Assembly: GCF_004421005.1 (NCBI RefSeq)
Contig: NZ_CP038026.1
Span: forward strand, 3,596,001-3,660,000
Source: Pseudoduganella plicata
GTDB taxonomy: Bacteria > Pseudomonadota > Gammaproteobacteria > Burkholderiales > Burkholderiaceae_D
Direction: 5' to 3'
Length of the DNA: 64,000 nucleotides
Part shown: piece by piece, positions 1 through 8,927 of the stretch
Position numbering within the stretch: the first letter of the stretch is position 1
How the letters are laid out: the number at the start of each line of letters is the position of its first letter
Notes under the pieces: generated by a model
The model's input: only the letters and a program-made list of their open reading frames with translations
Databases searched by the model: none
Told to the model about the DNA's origin: nothing
Made by a program: the position numbers and the translations under genes

Positions 1-35
1 CAGTCGATGCCGACCAGGGCCGGCTGGCGCGTCAC
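1..35 (-). CDS. dgoK: 2-dehydro-3-deoxygalactonokinase, N-terminal fragment at window edge
   Basis: On the minus strand a GTG at 35-33 opens a frame reading [12 protein letters not shown] before the window ends. The ALVGID-W stretch matches the start of the sugar-kinase fold in DgoK, which phosphorylates 2-keto-3-deoxygalactonate. The start overlaps the dgoD stop by four bases (GTGA), as expected for translational coupling in a galactonate operon. Only 11 codons are visible, so the identification rests on this motif and on the dgoD neighbour. Confidence 0.55.
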   Translation of the reverse strand, partial: MTRQPALVGID

Positions 36-1180
36 CATTCGGCCACGCTGCCGTCCGGGTGGCGCCACAGCGGGTTGCGCCAATCGGTGACGGCCTTGCT
101 GGCGGCGATGAGGCGTTCCTCGTCAACGATCACGCCCAGGCCCGGTTTCGGCAACGGTGCGAAATAACCATCCTGGATCTGGAAGTCTTCCTTGTTCACC
201 ACGTAGTCCAGCAACTCGGCGCCACGGTTGTAGTGGATGCCCATGCTCTGTTCCTGCAGCACGGCGTTGTGCGACACGAAGTCCACCTGCAGACAGGCGG
301 CCAGCGCGACCGGGCCAAGCGGGCAATGCGGCGCCAGCGCCACGTCATACGCTTCGGCCATCGCGGCAATCTTGACGCACTCCGTGATGCCGCCCGCATG
401 CGACAGGTCGGGCTGCACGATGGCGATGCCGCCGGCCTGGAACACGTGCTTGAATTCGAAGCGCGAGTACATCCGCTCGCCGGCCGCCAGCGGAATCGAC
501 GTGCTCTCGGCCAGGCGCGGATAGTATTCGGCCTGCTCGGCCAGTACGGGTTCCTCGACAAACAGCGGGCGGTACGGCTCCAGCTCGCGCAGCAGCACCT
601 TGGCCATCGGCGCGGCCACGCGGCCATGGAAGTCGATGCCGAATTCGATCTCGCTGCCGAACGTGGCGCGGATTTCAGCGATGCGGGCCACCGCCGCATC
701 GACCGCTTTTGCCGTGTCGATGATGCCCAGCTCCTCGGTGCCGTTCATCTTGAACGTGTCGATGCCGATCTCGCGCAAGGTGCGGATGCCGTCGATGACG
801 TCGGCCGGCCGGTCGCCGCCGACCCAGCTGTACATCTTCATGCGGTCGCGCACCAGGCCGCCCAGCAGCTGGTAGACGGGCACGCCGAGAGCCTTGCCCT
901 TGATATCCCACAGCGCCTGGTCGATACCGGCAATGGCGCTCATCAGGATGGCGCCGCCGCGATAGAAGCCGCCGCGGTACATCACCTGCCACAGGTCGTT
1001 GATGCGCAGCGGATCCTGGCCGATCAAATATTCGGACAGCTCGTTGACCGCCGCCTCGACGGTGCGCGCCCGGCCCTCGATGACAGGTTCGCCCCATCCC
1101 GTGATGCCCTCATCGGTCTCGATTTTCAGGAACATCCACCGGGGTGGAACACGGTACAAGGTCAGCTTGGTGATTTTCAT
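32..1180 (-). CDS. dgoD: D-galactonate dehydratase
   Basis: 382-residue enolase-superfamily enzyme (mandelate racemase/muconate lactonizing type), close to the usual DgoD length of 382. It dehydrates D-galactonate to 2-keto-3-deoxygalactonate (De Ley-Doudoroff pathway, cytoplasm). An N-terminal capping domain (about 1-115) precedes the barrel. Visible active-site elements are GIDFHGR (metal-ligand Asp and catalytic His), FVEEPV (metal Glu), AAGER (metal Glu) and LAPHCPLGP (second catalytic His). The stop overlaps the GTG start of the downstream kinase-like frame, so the two are probably an operon reading off the left edge. The ATG start follows directly on the [15 protein letters not shown] family N-terminus. 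Confidence 0.93.
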   Translation of the reverse strand: MKITKLTLYRVPPRWMFLKIETDEGITGWGEPVIEGRARTVEAAVNELSEYLIGQDPLRINDLWQVMYRGGFYRGGAILMSAIAGIDQALWDIKGKALGVPVYQLLGGLVRDRMKMYSWVGGDRPADVIDGIRTLREIGIDTFKMNGTEELGIIDTAKAVDAAVARIAEIRATFGSEIEFGIDFHGRVAAPMAKVLLRELEPYRPLFVEEPVLAEQAEYYPRLAESTSIPLAAGERMYSRFEFKHVFQAGGIAIVQPDLSHAGGITECVKIAAMAEAYDVALAPHCPLGPVALAACLQVDFVSHNAVLQEQSMGIHYNRGAELLDYVVNKEDFQIQDGYFAPLPKPGLGVIVDEERLIAASKAVTDWRNPLWRHPDGSVAEW

Positions 1181-1495
1181 GGCGGGCCGGATGATGGAAA
1201 CGGCGCCAGTGTAGCGACGATTGCTACTATTGAAATATGGCGTTTTCGGCCAGTGCTATATCGTTTTGGAATATCGGTTATGGCGTTGACCTGTCGCGTC
1301 AGTAGGTCGGCCGTCGGCGCAATCGCAGGCGTCGTCGCTGGCCCTGCCGTTCCGTCCGCCGCCAACATAGCGCGATCGCGGTCGCTGCGCAGGCAGTGGC
1401 CGGCCCGATTGCCCTGTTCCCACAGTGTCCTGGCGGCTTTGCAGCGCGGCTTTGTATTGTGGCTTGCAGCTATACTGACGAGCGATCAGTCCCCG
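1181..1495. other. intergenic region between dgoD and the response regulator
   Basis: 315 bases separating divergent genes, so it must hold promoters for both sides. An AT-richer stretch near 1215-1285 contains imperfectly repeated words (gaaatatgg, ggaatatcgg) that could be a sugar-regulator operator, but no convincing -10/-35 pair or palindrome was identified. Confidence 0.3.
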
Positions 1496-2209
1496 ATGCC
1501 CATGCCAATGCACCGTCCCCCCCTGTCCATCCTGGTCGTCGAAGACCACCCGACCATCGCGCGCCAGATCGTGGATTTCCTCGATGGCCTGAAGTGGCAG
1601 ACCGACCATGCCGGCACCGGCGCGCTGGCCATCGATCTGGCCACGCGTGGCGCCTACGACGTCGTACTGCTCGACCTGAACCTGCCGGACATGGATGGCC
1701 TGGACGTCTGCCGCGCAATCAAAGCGAACGCGCCGCGCAACGTACCGGTGCTGATGCTGACGGCGCGCGATGCGTTCGAGGACAAGGCGCGCGGCTTTCA
1801 CGGCGGCGCGGACGACTACGTGACCAAGCCGTTCGACCTGCGCGAACTGGCGCTGCGCTGCGAAGCGCTGGCGCGGCGCGGCCAGCTGCACGTGCGCCAG
1901 GAAACACGCGTCGGGCCACTGACACTGCTGCCGCGTGAGAAACGCGCCCTGTATCGCGACGTGCCTGTCGCGCTGACCGGCGCCGGCTTCCGGATTCTGC
2001 TGGCGTTGTGCGCCGCGTATCCGCATGCCGTGTCGCGCTCGACGCTGATGCACGAGCTGTGGGGCGCCAATCCGCCCGACAGCGACGCACTGAAATCGCA
2101 CGTCTACGCACTGCGCAAGCAGCTTGAAAAGGCCGGCGCGCCCGACCTCATCGCGACCATCCCCCAGCTCGGCTACCGGCTCCATCATGTTCACGTCGAT
2201 CCGGCATAA
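1496..2209 (+). CDS. OmpR/PhoB-family response regulator
   Basis: 237-residue two-domain regulator. The receiver domain (about 11-125) has the acidic pair in VVEDHP, the phosphoacceptor Asp60 in LLDLNLPDMDG and the conserved Lys111 in VTKPFDL. A winged-helix DNA-binding domain (about 135-230) ends in LKSHVYALRKQLEKAG and IPQLGYRL. The ATG at 1496 gives MPMPMHRPPLSILVVEDHP; in-frame ATGs at 1502 and 1508 are equally possible. The 3' end overlaps the start of the partner kinase by 23 bases, indicating co-transcription. The input signal and targets are not evident from the sequence. Confidence 0.9.
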   Translation: MPMPMHRPPLSILVVEDHPTIARQIVDFLDGLKWQTDHAGTGALAIDLATRGAYDVVLLDLNLPDMDGLDVCRAIKANAPRNVPVLMLTARDAFEDKARGFHGGADDYVTKPFDLRELALRCEALARRGQLHVRQETRVGPLTLLPREKRALYRDVPVALTGAGFRILLALCAAYPHAVSRSTLMHELWGANPPDSDALKSHVYALRKQLEKAGAPDLIATIPQLGYRLHHVHVDPA

Positions 2210-3386
2210 GCTGTTTGCCGCACTGGCGGGTTTTACGGTGCTGCTGTGCGTGGCCTACACGGGACTGGCGCTCGTCATTTCCTACGTCACCGAAGATGCC
2301 GTGATCGACCGGCTGCTGGAACGCGAGGCGGCCACCATCGCCGCGCAACAGCGACCGGGCGCCGGCGACCTGGTGGCCGCCTACGACAGCGTCGACGCAC
2401 TGCCGGCTGTCGTACGCGAGCACATCGGCGCCGGCCGCACCCGCGGCGAAATATTCACGGACACCGGGCAGCACTATCACCTGCGCACGCTCGACCTGCC
2501 TGGACGGCGCGTCTACCTGCTGGCCGACGTCGGCCCGATCCTCGTGGTCTCTCAACTGTTCCAGAAGGTCGGCGGATTTCTCGTGGCGGTCGCACTCGGA
2601 CTGGTCGCCGTGGCGTTGCTGGTGGCGTGGTGGCTGTCCCGGCGCCTCGTCGCGCCATTGCAGGTGCTGGCGGACGAAGTACGCCATCTGGGGGCCGCCT
2701 CCCCCGCTGCCTTCAGCGCCAGCGACCGGCGCGACGAAATCGGCTATCTGGCCCAAAAACTGGCGACGACGTTCGACGACCTGCAAGGGGCGCTGCGCCG
2801 TGAACACGCGTTTACACGCGACGTCAGTCACGAGCTGCGCACGCCGCTGACCGTGATGACCAACACCCTGGCGCAGGCGGGCCACCGGCCGCTGGACGAC
2901 CGGCAGATGGCCGAGCTGCGCGCCGGCCTGGCCGATATCGGCAAGACCGTGGACGTGCTGTTCGCGCTGGCCCGCGCGGAGCACATTGCGTGCGAGTCCT
3001 TCGACCTGCGCGGCTGCATCGAGGACAGCCTGCTGCGTCTCCTCGACAGCGACAGCGCGGAAGAGCGCTTGAAGCTTGACCTGCTCGACCTGCCCGACCG
3101 CCTGCCGGTGCTCGGCAACCGCCATCTGGCGACGCTGCTGCTCAATAACTGCCTGGGCAATGCATTCTTCCATGGCGGCGCCGGTGCGCTGCTGCGAGTC
3201 TCGTGGGCCGGCGGGGTGCTGAGCGTCGTCAACACGGTCGATCCGTCACGCGCCGGCACGATGCAGGGTTTCCAGCATGGCCAGAACCTGCTGCACCGCA
3301 TCGCTGGCGCGATGCGCTGGCGTATCGACTTCCACGCCGATACGGCCGCGTACCGCGTCGATATCGCGCCATTGCCGGGACACTGA
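2187..3386 (+). CDS. membrane sensor histidine kinase
   Basis: 399-residue inner-membrane kinase paired with the preceding response regulator. TM1 is about 10-34, a short periplasmic sensor about 35-128, TM2 about 129-150, HAMP about 151-200. A HisKA domain has phospho-acceptor His215 in RDVSHELRTPL. The HATPase domain is compact and divergent: an N-box-like NNCLGNAFFHG and a weak G-box in GFQHGQNLLHR; the usual DxGxG motif is poorly conserved. ATG 2187 was chosen because MFTSIRHKLF leads straight into TM1 and sits inside the end of the regulator gene. Architecture resembles small-sensor QseC/PhoQ-type kinases, but the ligand is unknown. Confidence 0.88.
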   Translation: MFTSIRHKLFAALAGFTVLLCVAYTGLALVISYVTEDAVIDRLLEREAATIAAQQRPGAGDLVAAYDSVDALPAVVREHIGAGRTRGEIFTDTGQHYHLRTLDLPGRRVYLLADVGPILVVSQLFQKVGGFLVAVALGLVAVALLVAWWLSRRLVAPLQVLADEVRHLGAASPAAFSASDRRDEIGYLAQKLATTFDDLQGALRREHAFTRDVSHELRTPLTVMTNTLAQAGHRPLDDRQMAELRAGLADIGKTVDVLFALARAEHIACESFDLRGCIEDSLLRLLDSDSAEERLKLDLLDLPDRLPVLGNRHLATLLLNNCLGNAFFHGGAGALLRVSWAGGVLSVVNTVDPSRAGTMQGFQHGQNLLHRIAGAMRWRIDFHADTAAYRVDIAPLPGH

Positions 3387-3460
3387 AAGCGGCGCGATTT
3401 CACCGGGAATTCACCACCCGTTTCCTATGCTGCGTGCTCGATCTTTTTCCGGGTATGCCC

Positions 3461-4336
3461 ATGAAATTCCTGTTCAGTGTCCTTCTTCTTGCCTGCACCG
3501 CCGTCCCGGCGCTGGCGCAAATCAAAACCCTCGTGCACAAGGAAGAAAAGCGTCGCTACCTCGTCTACACGCCCCCCTCTTACGACAGCCAGCCCGCCAA
3601 ACCCTTCCCGGTTGTCTTCAACTTCCACGGCGGCGGCATGACGATGGCCGAACAGATGCTGTACACGGGGATGAACCGCGCTGCGGACAAGCATGGCTTC
3701 ATCGTGGTCTACCCGGCCGGTATCAAGCAGGACTGGAATGTCGGTTTCGGCATGCCCTACCTGGAAGGAAGCGACGACACGGGCTTCACGGAGGCCCTCC
3801 TGGTCAAGCTGGAGCAGGACTACCGTATCGACGCCAGCCGCGTGTACGCCACCGGCCTGTCGCGCGGCGGCTTCTTTGCGCTGCGCCTGGCGGCCGACCT
3901 GCCCCACCTGTTCGCGGCGGTGGCATCGGTGGGCGGCCCCACGCCGGAACCGGTCGTGCAGCACCATACGAAGCCGGGCAAGGTCGGCGTGCTGCTGGTA
4001 CACGGCACCGCCGATCAGGTCGTGGCCTACGGCGGCAAGCCGATGGGTTACCTGTCGGCCGAGGACAGCTACGGCTACTGGGCGAAACGCAACGGCATGG
4101 TGGCAACGGAGGCCAACCGCCGCATCATCGACACGGACGCGACTGACGGCACGTCCGTCACGTGGCAGGAACAAGACAACGGCCAGCAAAGCGTGGCGCT
4201 GGCGACAGTGCGTAATGGCGGCCACACGTGGCCGGGCGCCGATCCGTTCAATGTCGGCCATCCGCTGGGGAAGACCACACGCGATGTCGACGCCAATGAC
4301 GTCATCTGGCGGTTTCTTGCGCGGCACCGGCGTTGA
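3461..4336 (+). CDS. secreted PHB-depolymerase family esterase (LpqC type)
   Basis: 291-residue alpha/beta-hydrolase with a cleavable signal peptide (about 1-20, ending ALAQ). The catalytic triad is visible: Ser134 in the GLSRGG elbow, Asp185 in HGTADQVV and His255 in NGGHTWPG; FNFHGGG forms the oxyanion-hole strand. Family members (esterase_phb/LpqC) cleave short polyhydroxyalkanoate or feruloyl/acetyl esters outside the cytoplasm; which substrate is used cannot be told from the sequence. ATG 3461 gives the natural signal-peptide start; an ATG two codons upstream (3455) is possible. It follows the two-component pair in the same direction after 74 bases and may be its target. Confidence 0.82.
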   Translation: MKFLFSVLLLACTAVPALAQIKTLVHKEEKRRYLVYTPPSYDSQPAKPFPVVFNFHGGGMTMAEQMLYTGMNRAADKHGFIVVYPAGIKQDWNVGFGMPYLEGSDDTGFTEALLVKLEQDYRIDASRVYATGLSRGGFFALRLAADLPHLFAAVASVGGPTPEPVVQHHTKPGKVGVLLVHGTADQVVAYGGKPMGYLSAEDSYGYWAKRNGMVATEANRRIIDTDATDGTSVTWQEQDNGQQSVALATVRNGGHTWPGADPFNVGHPLGKTTRDVDANDVIWRFLARHRR

Positions 4337-4458
4337 TGCTCCGCCTTAAGTTTCCCCTCATCGTTCGATAACGAAATCTGAACGGCATCGTTGCTAATGT
4401 GAGCAGGTTCTCGCCGCAATGAAACTTTGGCGAGCGTCCTCTTCTGACAGGGTTATCG

Positions 4459-5208
4459 ATGAAAACAAAATACATGCTGGTGGCAGCCGCCGCACTGGCG
4501 GCCATGGCAAGCGTTCAGGCTGCCGATCACACGCCGGCCCATTGGGACTACCGGGGCAAGGCAGGCACGGCGCACTGGGGCGACCTGGAACCGGACTTCG
4601 CCACCTGCAAACTGGGCAAGGCGCAGTCGCCAATCGACATTCGCGCCGTCAGGCACGGGGCACCAGCGCCGATTGATTTCCACTATGCCGCCAGCAATGC
4701 TGAAATCGTCAACAACGGTCACACCGTGCAGGTGAACCTGCCCGACGGGGGCACCGTACACCTGGCCAGTGGCGATTATCACGTCGTGCAGTTCCACTTC
4801 CATACCCCAAGCGAAGAGGCGGTCAACGGCAAGCACTACCCGCTGGTGGCGCACCTTGTGCACCGCAACGACGCCGGCGAACTGGCGGTCGTCGCCGTGC
4901 TGTTCAAGCAGGGTAAGGAAAATCCTGCGTTGAAGCCGCTGTTTGCCGCACTGCCGCCACATGCCGGCGACAAGCATGCCGTGGAGGGCGAATTCGACCT
5001 GGGCGCGCTGCTGCCCGCGCACCACGACTACTATGCCTACACAGGCTCCCTGACGACGCCGCCCTGCAGCGAAGGTGTGCACTGGCAGATCCTGAAACAG
5101 CCTGTCGATATCTCGAAAAGGCAGCTTGCCGCGTTCCGCAAGTTGTACCCGATGAACGCACGCCCCGTGCAGCAGCTGAACGGCCGCGTCGTCGAAATCA
5201 CGGGCTGA
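4459..5208 (+). CDS. periplasmic alpha-carbonic anhydrase
   Basis: 249-residue alpha-class carbonic anhydrase interconverting CO2 and bicarbonate. A Sec signal peptide occupies about 1-21 (cut after VQA-A). The hallmark motifs are in order: QSPIDI, NNGHTVQV, the zinc ligands His113 and His115 in QFHFHTPSEE, His132 in AHLVH, and the C-terminal YTGSLTTPPCSEGVHW loop. A Cys in ATCKLG and the Cys in PPCSEG would give the usual disulfide. It is a single gene with its own upstream gap, and the start is set by the signal peptide. Confidence 0.95.
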   Translation: MKTKYMLVAAAALAAMASVQAADHTPAHWDYRGKAGTAHWGDLEPDFATCKLGKAQSPIDIRAVRHGAPAPIDFHYAASNAEIVNNGHTVQVNLPDGGTVHLASGDYHVVQFHFHTPSEEAVNGKHYPLVAHLVHRNDAGELAVVAVLFKQGKENPALKPLFAALPPHAGDKHAVEGEFDLGALLPAHHDYYAYTGSLTTPPCSEGVHWQILKQPVDISKRQLAAFRKLYPMNARPVQQLNGRVVEITG

Positions 5209-5325
5209 CGTAGCGGTGGGCGTTACGCCAGCACCGCCAGGACACGCATCCACAATCCTCGACGATGGCGGGACGACGATGCGGCCTGGCTTTCCGCCGC
5301 CGCAGCGGCTATTCCGCCAAGTCGC

Positions 5326-6948
5326 TCAGAGCAGCGTCAATGCCTTGCGCGCCGCCTGCACGCCCCACCACGACGCCTCCTCGAACACGGAAAACCCGGA
5401 CAGATCCGCGTGCGCAAACAGCAGCGGTCCATTCAGTGCCTGCAGCGCCGCCAGTCCGGCATTGCTGCGAAAGCCTGGCAGCGGGACGGCCATCGCATGC
5501 GCGCGCAGCGTGATGTCGGCCCGCTCCACGTAACGGCCCACGTCGCGGCCATAGGCCGCGTGCAGGTCGGCAGCAGCCAGCGCCAGCAGCTCGTCGGAAG
5601 ACGCGGACTGCAGCCAGCGTCGCGCGGCCAGTGGCGACAGATGCGACAGCGCCGCGTAGGTCGTGAACACGGTGCGCTCGGGCGGCGCAACGCGGATGTC
5701 CTGGTGCGTCGAGACGATGTAGCCCAGTTGCGGACCGCCCTCGGGGCGAAGGACGACGTTGTCCCACGCCAGCGGCGCTTCCGGCAGTTCTTCGGGAAAG
5801 CCGCGCAGCAGGAAATTGGCCACCAGCCATGGTGCCGTGGCTGGCAAGTGCCGCACGGGATCGAAGCCATACGCCGCGATATTGTCCACCACGCGGCTGG
5901 CGACAAACAGCGGCATCGCGCAGATCGCCTTGCGGGCGCGCACCAGATAGCTGCGCGGCTTGCCGTGTTCCAGCGCGCAGCACAGCGCCTCCACTTTGCC
6001 CTCCACTTCCCGGATGGAGACGGCGGCGCCGGACAGCCGTCGCGCGCGAGCTCGCGCCGCCAGCCCGGCGGCCAGCGGCTGCAGGCCGCCCGGCCACGTC
6101 AGCCACGCGCCATCGCCCGCGTTGGCCGCTGTGCCGCCGCGGGCGCAGAAATAGTGCAGGCCGGCCCATGCCGACACGGTGGCGGCGCTCGCGCCATAAT
6201 CGTCGCGGCAGCAGTAATCGACGTACCAGTACAAGGTGGGCGACGTATAGCCATTGCGCTCGAACCAGCCCTTCAATGTCAGCGTGTCCAGTTGCAGCCA
6301 GGCGGGGTCGCGCGACGATGCACTGCTGGGCAGTGTGAACACGCGCCGGCCATCGCTGCCATGCAGGCCGCGCAGCCGCTCCATCTCCGCAAAAAAGCGC
6401 GCGTGCTCGGCCAGTTCCGCCGCCGGCACGCCCGCGCGTGGCACGATCCCCTCGTGCCAGCGCCCGTTCGCCAGCAGGCGTTCTTCCGGCGCATGCAACA
6501 GATAGCGCTCGTCGTAGTACGGCTTGTCGCCATGCGGATCGCGCTGGAGGATGCCGAGGTCGGACAGGATCTCGCGCACGTGCGTGCAGTCGCGCGACGG
6601 CACCGGCAGATAGTGCGCGCCGGTGGGATAGGCCAGGTCGCCGTACTGGCCGCCGGCCGCGTTGCCGAACGGCTCGGGGCCGTCGACAACGAGAAAATCG
6701 TCGTGGCCGTCGCGGCGCAACTGCCAGGCCGCCGTCAGCCCGGCCATGCCGGCACCGAAGATGGCGACATCGGTGTCGATGACCTCGGAAGGAGGCGGCA
6801 CGCTACCCCGGTCGCGCAGGTAGTGGCCCAATTCCCGACCCGGTGCACGGACGACGGGATCGATTTCCTGCCAGCGCCGGTAGCCGACGCCGGCGCTGAC
6901 GGCGGCTGCACCGGCGGCGGCGGCAAAGAGAAAACTGCGGCGCTCCAT
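5326..6948 (-). CDS. Tat-exported FAD-dependent amine oxidase-like protein
   Basis: 540-residue flavoprotein. The N-terminus MERRSFLFAAAAGAAA is a twin-arginine-type signal, so the folded FAD protein is probably exported. The Rossmann motif AIFGAGMAGLTAAW (about 62-75) binds the FAD ADP moiety, followed by the VVDGPEPFGN strand, and the C-terminal LLFAHADLSGFSVFEEASWWG resembles the amine-oxidase flavin-binding end. It is coupled to the upstream membrane spermidine synthase by a TGATG overlap, which suggests a polyamine as substrate, but no substrate is shown by the sequence. It could also be a phytoene-desaturase-like oxidoreductase. Together with the divergent genes to 12019 it forms one conserved-looking module. 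Confidence 0.8.
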   Translation of the reverse strand: MERRSFLFAAAAGAAAVSAGVGYRRWQEIDPVVRAPGRELGHYLRDRGSVPPPSEVIDTDVAIFGAGMAGLTAAWQLRRDGHDDFLVVDGPEPFGNAAGGQYGDLAYPTGAHYLPVPSRDCTHVREILSDLGILQRDPHGDKPYYDERYLLHAPEERLLANGRWHEGIVPRAGVPAAELAEHARFFAEMERLRGLHGSDGRRVFTLPSSASSRDPAWLQLDTLTLKGWFERNGYTSPTLYWYVDYCCRDDYGASAATVSAWAGLHYFCARGGTAANAGDGAWLTWPGGLQPLAAGLAARARARRLSGAAVSIREVEGKVEALCCALEHGKPRSYLVRARKAICAMPLFVASRVVDNIAAYGFDPVRHLPATAPWLVANFLLRGFPEELPEAPLAWDNVVLRPEGGPQLGYIVSTHQDIRVAPPERTVFTTYAALSHLSPLAARRWLQSASSDELLALAAADLHAAYGRDVGRYVERADITLRAHAMAVPLPGFRSNAGLAALQALNGPLLFAHADLSGFSVFEEASWWGVQAARKALTLL

Positions 6949-8462
6949 CAGCGGATCGTGCGGTGCCAGTCCTGCTCGAATTCATGCACGAGCGACTGGG
7001 TGTTGAGGCGATTGGGCGGCAGCGCCAGTTTCGGCATGTCGGGCGGGAAGGCAAACATCTCGCGTGTCGTCTGCCCGTTCAGGAAGCGCATCGGCAGCGG
7101 ATACGACGTAGGCGGCCGGTAGTCCAGCTGCGGCGAGGCGAGGATAAAGCCCCACTCGCCGAACGACGGCACGTACGCGTGATACGGATACGTGCGCAGG
7201 CCCACTTCGCGCAAGGTCGCATCCACCGTCCAGTAGGCGTGCGGCGCGAAGAACGGCGACGTCGATTGCACGACCATGACGCCATTGGCCGCCAGGTGTT
7301 TTTTCAGCAGTCCGTAAAACGGCACCGAATACAATTTGCCCAACGCGAAGCTGGAAGGATCGGGAAAATCGACGATGACGGCATCGTACATCGTGCCCTC
7401 CTGCTGCTGCAGCCAGATGGCGGCATCGGCGTTGACGACGGTGACTCGTTTGTCGTGGAAACTGTCGCGGTTCAGCTGGCGCAGCTCGGCGCGGTTTTTA
7501 AACGCAGCCGTCATGGCCGGGTCCAGGTCGACCAGCGTCACGTGTTCGATCTGTGGATAACGCAGGATTTCGCGCAGCGCCAGCCCGTCGCCGCCACCCA
7601 GTACCAGCACCCGTTTTGCCCACGGCAGCGCTGCCAGGGCCGGGTGCACCAGCGCCTCGTGATAACGGTATTCGTCGCGCGACGAGAACTGCAGGTTGCC
7701 GTTGATGTACAGGCGCAGGTCGTCCTTCCAGCGCGTGATGACGAGGCGCTGGTAGGGCGTGCTGGTGGCGTAGACGATTTCGTCGCCGAACAGGCCATGC
7801 TCTCCCCATTGCGTCAGGCGGTCCGCGCCGGCGAAGCCAAACGTCAGCACGGCCAGCACGGCGCAGGCGCGCAGCGTGCGGCCCGTCAGGTCCGTCAGTT
7901 CGGCGCGGAAGACATAAATGGTCCACAGCGCCACGCCGATATTGAGCATGCCGAACAGGAAGCCGGATCGCACCAGGCCCAGATGCGGCGCCAGTACCAG
8001 CGGGAACAGCAGAGAAACGGCCAGCGCACCGAGGTAGTCGAATGTCAGCACGCGGCTGACCAGCTCCGAGAACGCCGTCTGGCGCGCGTTCAGCGCGCGC
8101 ATCACCAGTGGCACCTCCATGCCGACAAACGCACCGACAAGGAAGACGATCACGTACAGCAGCACGCGAAACGGCGCGGCGGCCCAGGCGAACGTCAGGA
8201 ACAGCAGCGCGGCGGACAGGCCGCCGACCAGACCGACGGCCAGTTCGATGTCGACGAAACGGGCCAGCACGTGTTCGTCCTTGACGTATTGCGAGAGGTG
8301 CGCGCCGACGCCCATGGCGAACAGGTAGCAGCCGATGATGGTGGAAAACTGCAGGATCGAGTCGCCCAGCAGATAGCTGGCCAGCGCCCCGGCAATGAGT
8401 TCGTAAGCCAGCCCGCACGACGCGACGACGAACACGGAAAGGATCAGAATTTTTTTGGTCAT
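6948..8462 (-). CDS. membrane-anchored spermidine synthase-like aminopropyltransferase
   Basis: 504 residues: about seven hydrophobic segments (5-215) followed by a cytoplasmic SpeE-type methyltransferase-fold domain (about 225-450). The catalytic part has YQRLVITRW, YINGNLQFSSRDEYRYHE, the nucleotide-binding GGGDG at 289-293, LVDLDP and the active-site VIVDFPDP, so the residues for binding decarboxylated AdoMet and a polyamine appear intact. Soluble SpeE is about 280 residues; the N-terminal membrane domain distinguishes this subfamily. It is divergent from the DUF350-SPFH-DUF4178-AdoMet decarboxylase operon 59 bases away, and the decarboxylase there could supply its co-substrate. Confidence 0.88.
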   Translation of the reverse strand: MTKKILILSVFVVASCGLAYELIAGALASYLLGDSILQFSTIIGCYLFAMGVGAHLSQYVKDEHVLARFVDIELAVGLVGGLSAALLFLTFAWAAAPFRVLLYVIVFLVGAFVGMEVPLVMRALNARQTAFSELVSRVLTFDYLGALAVSLLFPLVLAPHLGLVRSGFLFGMLNIGVALWTIYVFRAELTDLTGRTLRACAVLAVLTFGFAGADRLTQWGEHGLFGDEIVYATSTPYQRLVITRWKDDLRLYINGNLQFSSRDEYRYHEALVHPALAALPWAKRVLVLGGGDGLALREILRYPQIEHVTLVDLDPAMTAAFKNRAELRQLNRDSFHDKRVTVVNADAAIWLQQQEGTMYDAVIVDFPDPSSFALGKLYSVPFYGLLKKHLAANGVMVVQSTSPFFAPHAYWTVDATLREVGLRTYPYHAYVPSFGEWGFILASPQLDYRPPTSYPLPMRFLNGQTTREMFAFPPDMPKLALPPNRLNTQSLVHEFEQDWHRTIR

Positions 8463-8521
8463 CGACGTGGTTATCGCTTACTATATTTACCTTCTGGCAA
8501 GCCAAGCACTATAACCAAATC
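8463..8521. promoter_or_regulatory. divergent promoter region of the polyamine/SPFH module
   Basis: Only 59 bases separate the two oppositely transcribed arms. The segment is unusually AT-rich for this genome (ttatcgcttactatatttacc, actataacc) and contains -10-like words on both strands, so the two arms are probably controlled together. No defined operator was recognised. Confidence 0.45.
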
Positions 8522-8908
8522 GTGTACGCCATCGCAAATTATCTGATCCATCTGGTCGTGGCCGCCGTGCTGCTGGCCGTGTTCTTCCGCGCCTACACCT
8601 GGATGACGCCCTTTGACGAAGTCGCGCTGATCCGCGAAGGCAATCACGCGGCCGCGCTGTCGCTGGGCGGCGCGCTGCTGGGCTTTTCGCTGACGATCGC
8701 GTCCGGCCTGCTGCACACGGCCAATTACCAGGAATTCGCGGGATGGGCGTTCGGTGCGATGATCGTGCAGGCACTGGCCTATGCCGTCACGACGCGCACC
8801 CTGAAGATGGCCAAGGACCAGATCGAGTCCGGCAACAGCGCCTTCGGCGCCCTGCTCGGCGCCATCTCGCTGGCCATCGGCGGCATCAACGCCGCCTGCA
8901 TTTCCTGA
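8522..8908 (+). CDS. DUF350 family membrane protein (YjfL-like)
   Basis: 128-residue protein made almost entirely of four hydrophobic helices in two internally similar halves, typical of DUF350/YjfL. It starts at GTG 8522 (MYAIANYLIHLVVAAV). DUF350 proteins are inner-membrane proteins of unknown biochemistry that recur next to polyamine, glutathionylspermidine synthetase-like and PspA-type genes (E. coli yjf cluster). It is the first gene of the plus-strand arm, 19 bases ahead of the SPFH gene. Confidence 0.85.
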   Translation: MYAIANYLIHLVVAAVLLAVFFRAYTWMTPFDEVALIREGNHAAALSLGGALLGFSLTIASGLLHTANYQEFAGWAFGAMIVQALAYAVTTRTLKMAKDQIESGNSAFGALLGAISLAIGGINAACIS

Positions 8909-8927
8909 ACATCGTCCCGGAGGCATT

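Noticed and set aside
59..2209. Very long plus-strand open frame running through dgoD into the response regulator
   Set aside because: The part before 1496 is the antisense of dgoD and lacks any domain; long open antisense frames are expected at this GC content. Only the response-regulator part is real.
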